Shown: in pieces, positions 40,495 to 47,502 of the stretch
How the letters are laid out: the number at the start of each line of letters is the position of its first letter
How positions within the stretch are numbered: position 1 is the first letter of the stretch
Source: an uncultured Parabacteroides sp.
GTDB taxonomy: Bacteria > Bacteroidota > Bacteroidia > Bacteroidales > Tannerellaceae
DNA: 64,000 bases
Assembly (NCBI GenBank): GCA_949289155.1
Contig: CASEMX010000001.1
Location: 1 to 64,000, forward strand
Direction of reading: 5' to 3'
Translations under genes and position numbers: made by a program
The notes under the pieces: generated by a model
Seen by the model: the letters and a program-made list of their open reading frames with translations, nothing else
Databases searched by the model: none
Told to the model about the DNA's origin: nothing

Positions 40495-42843
40495 TTATTC
40501 GAACATCTTGTCTATTCCTCCGGTATAATTTTCCGTCTCCCTCGCATTTTCTTCTGACGATTTGTTAGCGCACGGGTCGGCGTACTCTTCGGGGATTTCA
40601 AAATCCTCCTCCTCCGAATAGCCTAACGACTTGTCGGCATACACTTTCTGCATGAACAGCCCGTAAATCGGGAGTGCGGAGGCAGCGCCTTGGCCCCACG
40701 CCATCTGGTCGAAGTGGATGGAGCGTTCTTCGCCGCCCACCCAACAGCCGGACACCAAGCGGGGGGTGAATCCCATGAACCACGCATCGGAGTTGTTCTG
40801 CGTCGTGCCGGTCTTGCCGCCCATCGGCGCAGTGATGTGGTAGCGGTTGCGGATGCGCGAGCCCGTTCCGCCATCGATGACGCTCTTCAGCATGTGGAGC
40901 ATCTTATACGCGGCGTCCTCGGTAAGGACTTCGTTCATCTGCGGCGTGAAGTTGGCTATCGTGTTCCCGTAGGAGTCCTCGATGCGGGTGACATAGAGCG
41001 GCTTGACGCGGATGCCCTTGTTCGGGAAGGTGGAGTAGGCGCTCACCATCTCGCCGACCGATACGTCGGGGGTTCCCAAGCAGACCGAGACCACCGGGTC
41101 TATCTGCCCTTGCAATCCGAAGGAGTGCAACAGCCGGACGAAGGTATAGGGCGAGAGTTGGCTCATCAGATAGGCCGTCACCCAGTTGTCAGAGTTCTGT
41201 AATCCCCACTGGATGCTGACCATTTCGCCAATCCGTTTCTTGTTGGAGTTGCGCGGAATCCAGAGTTTGCCGTTCTCGTCGGTGAGCTGCTGCTGCACGT
41301 GCAGCATTTCGTCACACGGACTGATGCCCTCAATCATCGCCAGCGAGTAGAGGTAGGGTTTGATGGTCGAGCCGATTTGCCGGCGTCCGCCGTTTATCAT
41401 ATCATATTGGAAATAGTTGTAATCGATGCCGCCGACATAGGCTTTGACCTGTCCGGTGTGCGGGTCCATCGACATGAATGCCGAACGCAGGAAGCTCTTG
41501 TGGTAACGGATAGAGTCCCACGGCGACATCAGGGTATCGACCGGCCCGTCCCACGTATAGACGCGCATGTCGATAGGCTTCTCGAACGCCTTCCGTATCT
41601 CCGCCTCTTTCATGCCGCTCTTCTTCATCGAACGGTAACGGTCGGTCTGGTGCATCGCACGCATCAGAATCGTGTCCACCTCGCCCGGACGTAAATCTTT
41701 GGAGAACGGAGCATAGCTGCGCCCCTTCTTCTCCTTGAAGAATTGCGGCTGCAGGTACTCGCCCACGTGTTCGCGCACGGCGTCCTCTGCATATTGCTGC
41801 ATCCGCGAGTCGATGGTGGTATATATCTTCAAGCCATCGGTGTAGAGGTTATAGAACTCCCCGTCGGCGCGCCGGTTCTTGTTGCACCAGCCGTAGAGCG
41901 GGTCCGTCTCCCATGCGACCGAGTCCTCGACGAACTTCTGCCCTTGCCACGAGGCATAATTCTTGCGGTCCGGCTTCTTGGCGGTCAATGTCATGCGCAG
42001 ATATTCGCGGAAATAGGGCGCCAGCCCGTCTTTGTGGTCCACGCGACGGAAACGCAGTTTGAGAGGCAGCTGTTTCAAGGAGTCGCATTCTGCCTTCGAG
42101 ATATAGCCCGCTTTGTACATTTGGTCGAGCACTACGTTCCGCCGGCCGCGCGTGCGTTCGTTGCGGCGCACCGGATTGAAATAGGAGGGGTTCTTGCACA
42201 TCCCGACCAACGTAGCCGCCTCTTCGATGCGCAGGGTCTTCGGCGTCTTCCCGAAATAGACCGATGCTGCCGATTGGATACCGACCGCATTATACAGGAA
42301 GTCGAACTTGTTGAGGTACATATTGATGATTTCTTCCTTCGTGTAGTACCGTTCGAGTTGGACGGCAATTACCCATTCGATAGGTTTCTGGAAGAGGCGT
42401 TCCATCATGTTCTCGGCATTCGGCGAGTAGAGCTGCTTGGCGAGCTGTTGGGTGATGGTACTGCCGCCTCCGCCGCTCTTCTGCATCAGGATACCGCGTT
42501 TGATGATTGCCCGGAACAGGCCGATGGCATCGATGCCGCTATGCTCTGCAAAGCGGATATCCTCGGTGGCTATCAGTGCCTTGACCAAATCGGGGGATAA
42601 ATCATCATAGGTGACGAAGATGCGGTTATCCGTACTGTGGGCATAGCTGCCCAGCGTCTTTCCGTCGGACGAGATGACTTGCGAAGCGTACTTGTCGATG
42701 GGATTTTCGAGTTGTTCTACCGGCGGCATGTAGCCAATCGAGCCATTTGCGATAGAAGCAAATAAAACAAATACGGCGGCTACGCCTAAGATGAAGAGGG
42801 TCCAGAACAGGATTACAATGCCTTTAGTTATTTTCGATGCCAT
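40495..42843 (-). CDS. Penicillin-binding protein 1A, bifunctional
   Basis: This 782-residue class A penicillin-binding protein polymerises and cross-links peptidoglycan. A single N-terminal membrane helix lies at about residues 8-31. The GT51 glycosyltransferase domain has ATEDIRFAEHSGID (catalytic Glu94, His101), GGSTITQQLAKQLYS (127-141) and KEEIINMYLNKFDFLYN. The transpeptidase domain has the nucleophile motif STIK within GRRQIGSTIKPYLYS, the SDN motif in GLQNSDNWVTAYLMS, and the KTG motif in APMGGKTGTTQNNSDAWFMG. It is complete, with an acidic C-terminal tail. It is flanked on both sides by the related repeats X1 and X2. Confidence 0.95.
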   Translation of the reverse strand: MASKITKGIVILFWTLFILGVAAVFVLFASIANGSIGYMPPVEQLENPIDKYASQVISSDGKTLGSYAHSTDNRIFVTYDDLSPDLVKALIATEDIRFAEHSGIDAIGLFRAIIKRGILMQKSGGGGSTITQQLAKQLYSPNAENMMERLFQKPIEWVIAVQLERYYTKEEIINMYLNKFDFLYNAVGIQSAASVYFGKTPKTLRIEEAATLVGMCKNPSYFNPVRRNERTRGRRNVVLDQMYKAGYISKAECDSLKQLPLKLRFRRVDHKDGLAPYFREYLRMTLTAKKPDRKNYASWQGQKFVEDSVAWETDPLYGWCNKNRRADGEFYNLYTDGLKIYTTIDSRMQQYAEDAVREHVGEYLQPQFFKEKKGRSYAPFSKDLRPGEVDTILMRAMHQTDRYRSMKKSGMKEAEIRKAFEKPIDMRVYTWDGPVDTLMSPWDSIRYHKSFLRSAFMSMDPHTGQVKAYVGGIDYNYFQYDMINGGRRQIGSTIKPYLYSLAMIEGISPCDEMLHVQQQLTDENGKLWIPRNSNKKRIGEMVSIQWGLQNSDNWVTAYLMSQLSPYTFVRLLHSFGLQGQIDPVVSVCLGTPDVSVGEMVSAYSTFPNKGIRVKPLYVTRIEDSYGNTIANFTPQMNEVLTEDAAYKMLHMLKSVIDGGTGSRIRNRYHITAPMGGKTGTTQNNSDAWFMGFTPRLVSGCWVGGEERSIHFDQMAWGQGAASALPIYGLFMQKVYADKSLGYSEEEDFEIPEEYADPCANKSSEENARETENYTGGIDKMFE

Positions 42844-42941
42844 TACTTTCTTTCTGTTTGTTTTTACAATGCGGCAAAGATACGAATTATTTTTATATTG
42901 GGAGGTGGTAGTTAGGAGTTGGTAGTTGGTAGTTGGAATTT

Positions 42942-43129
42942 AGGAGTTAGAGGGAGTTATAGCAGTTATCATTTCGCTTCGCTCCATTAGGAGTTAGAGC
43001 CGATAGTTTTAGATAATATCATCCGGAGCATTTGGCTTTAACTACTTTAACTGCTGCGCGAAGCGCTAACTCCCTTTAACTTCTTGCCCTTTCCCGTTGT
43101 CCGATTGTCGGGGTTGTCCGAAGCAGGAA
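42942..43129. repeat. Foldback repeat element X2
   Basis: This is a second copy of X1, about 188 bp: AGGAGTTAGAGGGAGTTATA at the left, TAACTCCCTTTAACTTC at the right, GCTTCGCTCC/GCGCGAAGCGC inside, and TGTCCG repeats at the right end. To its left are extra GGAGTTGGTAGTTGGTAGTT direct repeats (42914-42935). It lies in the 303-bp gap between PBP1A and the antitoxin gene and probably postdates both. Confidence 0.75.
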
Positions 43130-43146
43130 GCGTGGCAGGCTCTGTC

Positions 43147-43509
43147 TCAGATAAGGTTCACGTCGAGCCGGAGCATGATGCCCAAGGCCGAGGCGATGCG
43201 GATAAAGGAGGACAATTGCAGGTCGGTTTCGCCTTTCTCCAAGCGGCTGATGTAGGAACGGTCGCGCCCCACACGCTCTGCCAGTTCCTTTTGGGTGATG
43301 CCGAGTGCCTTGCGGCGGTCGCGCAACACTTCGCCATAGTACCATGCCAATGCCTTAGCGTTGAACTCGGCGCGTTCGGGACTTCCCGCTTCGCCCACTT
43401 CACGTGCCAGCATGGTTTCTGCCGTTTCAAAGCCGGGCTTCTTGCCGAAGTCCGTCTGGCGGAGCTTCTTCACTTCTTCTGCTGTCAGTCTGTTGCTCAT
43501 CGTTGTCAT
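43147..43509 (-). CDS. HigA-type antitoxin, XRE-family HTH
   Basis: This 120-residue antitoxin has a helix-turn-helix in its C-terminal half: RDRRKALGITQKELAERVGR then RSYISRLEKGETDLQLSSF, the classical XRE pattern (about residues 62-105). The N-terminal half (LTAEEVKKLRQTDFGKKPGF) is probably the toxin-neutralising region. It overlaps the upstream toxin gene by 4 bp (ATGA). Toxin before antitoxin is the HigBA order. It is expected to bind the toxin and repress the promoter at 43859-43879. Confidence 0.85.
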   Translation of the reverse strand: MTTMSNRLTAEEVKKLRQTDFGKKPGFETAETMLAREVGEAGSPERAEFNAKALAWYYGEVLRDRRKALGITQKELAERVGRDRSYISRLEKGETDLQLSSFIRIASALGIMLRLDVNLI

Positions 43510-43838
43510 AACACACTTCTTAAAATGTTAATCGCTTTTGTTATTTCCTTGTCGTAATCCTTGCTGCTTTTCTTCACAAAGCCGTTCAGCAAGATAACGT
43601 TTGTTGCCAGATTGATGTTGTCGTTGTCCACGGCAAACAGGATGACCCGTATCTCGTTGTCCACGGATACTCGCAATTCGAAGAAGTCTGTCCCAACCAG
43701 TTTTTTGACAAACTTGGTGGGTACGGGATAGACCGATTCCAGTATGGATATGGCATAGCGCAATTTCTCGCGGGTGCGGGGATTGGCGTTTTGCTCAAAC
43801 TCCTTGAATGCGGGCGACAATATCAAATTCCGTTTCAT
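43506..43838 (-). CDS. HigB/RelE-type toxin
   Basis: This 110-residue toxin is of the RelE/ParE superfamily, HigB-like branch (Gp49-type, PF05973), usually a ribosome-dependent mRNA endonuclease. Its segments are AFKEFEQNANPRTREKLRYA (helix pair), KFVKKLVGTDFFELRVSVDN (strand with basic residues), and EIRVILFAVDNDNINLATNV then LLNGFVKKSSKDYDKEITKA. Conserved basic residues (Lys46, Arg56, Arg64 area, Lys90 region) fit the catalytic surface. It is the first gene of the pair and starts about 20 nt downstream of the promoter box. Confidence 0.85.
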   Translation of the reverse strand: MKRNLILSPAFKEFEQNANPRTREKLRYAISILESVYPVPTKFVKKLVGTDFFELRVSVDNEIRVILFAVDNDNINLATNVILLNGFVKKSSKDYDKEITKAINILRSVL

Positions 43839-43858
43839 GTCTATCTTGAACTATGCTG

Positions 43859-43879
43859 CAAAAGTAACTAATTAGTCAC
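43859..43879 (-). promoter_or_regulatory. Toxin-antitoxin promoter with overlapping palindrome
   Basis: TACTTTTG on the minus strand (43866-43859) is the -7 box. The near-palindrome GTAACTAATTAGTCAC (43864-43879; 14 of 16 bases symmetric) overlaps it and reaches toward the -33 region, as expected for autorepression by HigA. Confidence 0.65.
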
Positions 43880-43931
43880 ATCTGGCCAAATCTTTTGCCA
43901 ACAAACTGCCTGTTTTCTTTCAGGGTGACGT

Positions 43932-44003
43932 GACGTTGCTAATTCGTAATTCATAATTCGTAATTTCCCACTGTCCGATTGTCCGGGTTGTCCGGGCTTC
44001 GGA
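43932..44003. repeat. Short repeats between the toxin and miaA
   Basis: AATTCGTAATTCATAATTCG is a small tandem/inverted AT repeat near 43940-43962. It is followed by TGTCCGATTGTCCGGGTTGT (from about 43973), which is shared with the right ends of X1 and X2. It may be a relic of the same element family. Confidence 0.55.
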
Positions 44004-44012
44004 TTATTTTTG

Positions 44013-44020
44013 TACTTTTG
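44013..44020 (+). promoter_or_regulatory. Promoter of miaA, predicted leaderless
   Basis: TACTTTTG matches TAnnTTTG and ends 4 nt before the ATG at 44025. The transcript would begin at or next to the start codon. Confidence 0.6.
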
Positions 44021-44024
44021 CCGC

Positions 44025-44939
44025 ATGGAAAGACAGGAACTGATTACGATAGTGGGGCCTACGGCTTCGGGGAAGACGGCGCTGGCGGCTGCGTTGGCGG
44101 ATAGGTTGGATACGGAGATTATCAGTGGTGACTCGCGGCAGGTGTACCGGGGAATGGACATCGGAACGGGCAAGGACCTTGCGGATTATGTGGTGAACGG
44201 GCGGCAAATCCCGTATCACCTGATTGATATCCGCGAGGCAGGTGAGAAGTATAATGTGTTCGAGTACCAGCATGACTTCCATCGGGCGTTCGCTGCGATT
44301 AGGGTAAAGGGCAAGTTGCCTATCCTGTGTGGCGGGACGGGGATGTATATCGAAGCGGTGCTGAAGGGCTACAAGCTCTTGGATGTGCCGCAGAACCCGG
44401 AGCTTCGCGAGGCGTTGAAAGGCAAGTCTTTGGCAGAATTGGAGGAGATGCTTGCATCTTATAAAACCCTGCACAACAAGACGGATGTCGATTCGGCGCA
44501 GCGGGCGATACGGGCTATCGAGATTGAGGAGTATTACCGTACGGAAGCCCCTGACAGGAATGAGTATGCGCCGATACGCAGCCTGATAATCGGGGTGCAT
44601 ATCGACCGTGAGCTTCGCCGGGCAAAGATATCCCGCCGGTTGCGTGCCCGCTTGGATGAGGGGATGGTCGATGAGGTTCGCCGCATCTTGGCATCGGGCG
44701 TTAAGCCGGAGGATTTGATTTATTATGGATTGGAATATAAGTACCTGACGCTCTATGTCATAGGACAGCTGGATTATGACGAGATGGTCAGTCAGTTGGA
44801 GATAGCTATCCATCAGTTTGCCAAGCGGCAGATGACGTGGTTTCGGGGCATGGAGCGCCGGGGCTTCCGGATTCATTGGATAGACGCCGAGCTGCCTATG
44901 GAGGATAAGGTGCAGCAAATCATGGACTTAATACAATAA
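44025..44939 (+). CDS. miaA: tRNA dimethylallyltransferase
   Basis: MiaA adds a dimethylallyl group to A37 of tRNAs reading UNN codons. The 304-residue length is normal. The P-loop GPTASGKT is at residues 11-18, SGDSRQVYRGMDIGTGK near 37-53 (the DSxQVY substrate motif), LCGGTGMYIEAVLKGY near 100-115, and QFAKRQMTWFRGMERR near the end. The frame is open to a TTG at 44010, but those codons overlap the promoter box. The ATG at 44025 gives the canonical MERQELITIVGPT start. The gene follows the repeats at 43.9 kb and precedes kdsA by 9 bp, so the two are co-transcribed. Confidence 0.95.
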   Translation: MERQELITIVGPTASGKTALAAALADRLDTEIISGDSRQVYRGMDIGTGKDLADYVVNGRQIPYHLIDIREAGEKYNVFEYQHDFHRAFAAIRVKGKLPILCGGTGMYIEAVLKGYKLLDVPQNPELREALKGKSLAELEEMLASYKTLHNKTDVDSAQRAIRAIEIEEYYRTEAPDRNEYAPIRSLIIGVHIDRELRRAKISRRLRARLDEGMVDEVRRILASGVKPEDLIYYGLEYKYLTLYVIGQLDYDEMVSQLEIAIHQFAKRQMTWFRGMERRGFRIHWIDAELPMEDKVQQIMDLIQ

Positions 44940-44948
44940 TATATTGAA

Positions 44949-45749
44949 ATGTACACAATAGACAATCTGAAAGGCACGGATAATTTCTTCCTGTTGGCAG
45001 GACCGTGCGTTATCGAGGGAGAGGAGATGGCATTGCGCATTGCCGAGCGAATCGTTACCATCACGCAGAAACTGAACATCCCTTATGTGTTTAAAGGCTC
45101 TTACCGGAAGGCGAACCGCTCGCGCTTGGATTCGTTCACGGGGATAGGCGATGAGAAAGCGTTGAAGATTCTCCGCAAAGTACACGAGACCTTTGACGTG
45201 CCGACCGTTACCGATATCCACGAAACGCATGAGGCGGAGATGGCTGCCGAGTATGTGGACATCCTGCAGATTCCTGCCTTCTTGTGCCGTCAGACAGATT
45301 TGTTGGTCGCTGCTGCCCATACGGGCAAGATAGTGAATATCAAGAAGGGGCAGTTCCTCTCGCCCGATGCGATGCAATTTGCCGCTCAGAAGGTGGCTGA
45401 TGCAGGCAATCGGAACATCATGCTGACCGAGCGGGGGACGACTTTCGGCTATACGGACTTGGTCGTGGACTTTCGGGGCATCCCGCAGATGCAGCAGTTC
45501 GGCTACCCCGTGGTGATGGACGCGACCCATTCGCTTCAGCAGCCCAATCAGAGTTCAGGGGTTACGGGAGGTATGCCGGCACTGATTGAAACGATTGCCA
45601 AGGCTGCCATAGCCGTAGGTGCTGACGGATTGTTCATCGAGACTCACCCCGAACCGGCAAAAGCCAAATCGGATGGCGCGAACATGTTGCAGCTGGACCT
45701 CTTGGAGGGCTTATTGGCTCGCCTTATCCGGATTCGACAAGCCATTTAG
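44949..45749 (+). CDS. kdsA: 3-deoxy-8-phosphooctulonate (KDO-8-P) synthase
   Basis: KdsA condenses phosphoenolpyruvate and arabinose-5-phosphate to KDO-8-phosphate for the lipopolysaccharide inner core. This 266-residue TIM barrel has AGPCVIEGEEMALRIAE (residues 17-33), FKGSYRKANRSRLDSFTG near 49-66, and TERGTTFGYTDLVVDFRG near 160-177. Cys20 in AGPC is the metal ligand of the metal-dependent class, where metal-independent enzymes such as E. coli's have Asn. It follows miaA by 9 bp. The TPR regulator gene follows 5 bp later but differs in composition. Confidence 0.96.
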   Translation: MYTIDNLKGTDNFFLLAGPCVIEGEEMALRIAERIVTITQKLNIPYVFKGSYRKANRSRLDSFTGIGDEKALKILRKVHETFDVPTVTDIHETHEAEMAAEYVDILQIPAFLCRQTDLLVAAAHTGKIVNIKKGQFLSPDAMQFAAQKVADAGNRNIMLTERGTTFGYTDLVVDFRGIPQMQQFGYPVVMDATHSLQQPNQSSGVTGGMPALIETIAKAAIAVGADGLFIETHPEPAKAKSDGANMLQLDLLEGLLARLIRIRQAI

Positions 45750-45754
45750 CCGTT

Positions 45755-47356
45755 ATGAAAACAATATCGTATCTCATTATATTCATGGTGGCAGTATGTG
45801 CTTGCAGCAACTATCCACAAAAAGATAAAATCCTGGATACTGCAGAGTTAATAGTCGCTGAACGTCCTGATTCTGCCCAAATCCTGTTGGAAACATTATA
45901 TCCCTATTCGAACTTGAGCCAACAGCAAAGAGCACGTTGCGGCATATTGCTCGCAATGGCAAAGCTTCGGCAAAGTAAATCTTTCGCTTCTGATAGCCTT
46001 TTGGATAATAGCATCGCCTATTTTAACCAAAAGAATGACAGTGCCGAGTTATTCAGAGCTTACCAACTAAAAGCCTATCAGTCTAAGTGGCGCGGTCAAC
46101 AGGATTCGATGTCCTATTATCTACAACAATCCATCAGCATGATTGGTGAAAAGGACAAAGCCCAGCTATATTCACTGAATATGAAACTGGCAGATATTTA
46201 TTGCGAGCCGTCAGCAAAAAAAGATTACAATACAGCGATTTCTTATGCAAAGAAAGCATTGGCGTATGCTACTGCTAATCAACAAAAGGCTTATGCTTTG
46301 CACCAAATCGGCGCTTGTTACAATTCTATCGGGGAAAATGATTCTACATTGGTTTATATCGCCCGTGCCATTGATTTGTCACAACAAGATAAAGAGCACT
46401 CCGACTATACGACTTATGTGCTGAATTACGCAAACACTCCGGGCGTTAATTATGAAAAAGCCGGGAAATATCTAAGTGAGTTATCAGAAAACAGCTTAGG
46501 TAAGTGGATAACTTTAGGTTTTCTCAACCTCAATAACGGGCATATCGGCATTGCGAAACATTTGTGCGACAAAGCCGATTCGCTATATGGAAGTGCCCCT
46601 AACAAGTATTCAATCAACACATACAACAATCTCAGGATACTCAAGTCATGTGTAAAATATGCCTTGCATGAAGAAGTTTCTGCAAGTGAAGGAATCTCAA
46701 AGAACGATTCGATTTCACAAGTTATTTCAAGAAACGAAGCACTAAATAAAGAAACCGCCGACAACAATCTGCTGTTGCAAAAGCACATTCATGAATCTCA
46801 AATAAAGGCTCAACGAAGAATTGTCATTCTATTGTCAATCGCATTCGTGGGCATTGTATTGTTCTTCCTTTATGACCGGCATAACAAGAAACAATACATC
46901 AAGCTGAGAAAAGAACTCGACCAAAGCCGTATTAACCAAATAGAATTACAATCCACAGACTCCGAAGAAAATAAAGACATTGACTTGATTGCCATTTGGA
47001 AGAAAAGGGCTGATATCTGCAAAAACAATTTTGTCCGAACCGGATGGATGAAAAAGCTGCAAATGTTAGAAGGGAATGAGAAACAATCCGATAATCCCTT
47101 CCTTCCGCCGGCTGAAAGGAATAAACTCAGAAAAGCATTATTTGAAGAATTCACGGATGTGGTCATCGATATAAAGGCTGCAAGCAGTGGTGTAAACCTG
47201 GATGACCTGTCTTTATGCCTGTTTTATCTCCTCAAAGTAAATAATGCAACTATTTCTATGTGCATGGGCGTTTCAGAGAATGCCCTCAGAACCCGCAAAA
47301 GCAGGCTCAAAGAGAAATTAGACTCGTGTATGTATCAATTTATATTTGGCAAATAA
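45755..47356 (+). CDS. TPR lipoprotein regulator with membrane helix and C-terminal HTH
   Basis: This 533-residue membrane-anchored regulator has a lipoprotein-like signal (SYLIIFMVAVCACSN; Cys17 is the likely lipid site). Tetratricopeptide-like helices run from about 25 to 330, with a transmembrane helix near 348-368 (RIVILLSIAFVGIVLFFLYD). A coiled-coil linker leads to a C-terminal helix-turn-helix (VNNATISMCMGVSENALRTR, near 495-515). This envelope-sensing architecture is common in Bacteroidetes. The next gene encodes an outer-membrane barrel and carries an inverted repeat ahead of its promoter, so it is the likely target. Lower GC than miaA-kdsA suggests a later arrival. Confidence 0.78.
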   Translation: MKTISYLIIFMVAVCACSNYPQKDKILDTAELIVAERPDSAQILLETLYPYSNLSQQQRARCGILLAMAKLRQSKSFASDSLLDNSIAYFNQKNDSAELFRAYQLKAYQSKWRGQQDSMSYYLQQSISMIGEKDKAQLYSLNMKLADIYCEPSAKKDYNTAISYAKKALAYATANQQKAYALHQIGACYNSIGENDSTLVYIARAIDLSQQDKEHSDYTTYVLNYANTPGVNYEKAGKYLSELSENSLGKWITLGFLNLNNGHIGIAKHLCDKADSLYGSAPNKYSINTYNNLRILKSCVKYALHEEVSASEGISKNDSISQVISRNEALNKETADNNLLLQKHIHESQIKAQRRIVILLSIAFVGIVLFFLYDRHNKKQYIKLRKELDQSRINQIELQSTDSEENKDIDLIAIWKKRADICKNNFVRTGWMKKLQMLEGNEKQSDNPFLPPAERNKLRKALFEEFTDVVIDIKAASSGVNLDDLSLCLFYLLKVNNATISMCMGVSENALRTRKSRLKEKLDSCMYQFIFGK

Positions 47357-47412
47357 GATATTAACACACAAACCTGTACAGGGATTTTGAAACAAAAGTG
47401 AAACACGTTACT

Positions 47413-47475
47413 GCACATTGCAACAAACCTGCAATGTGCCATACGGAAGTCCCTATAACTAAAATCATACTTTTG
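47413..47475 (+). promoter_or_regulatory. Inverted repeat and promoter of the barrel gene
   Basis: GCACATTGC (47413-47421) and GCAATGTGC (47431-47439) are perfect 9-bp arms with a 9-nt spacer. TACTTTTG at 47468-47475 is the -7 box. The repeat ends just upstream of the expected -33 position, where an activator would sit. Confidence 0.65.
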
Positions 47476-47502
47476 CATGAAGTAATCAAAATGCAAGCAA
47501 GT

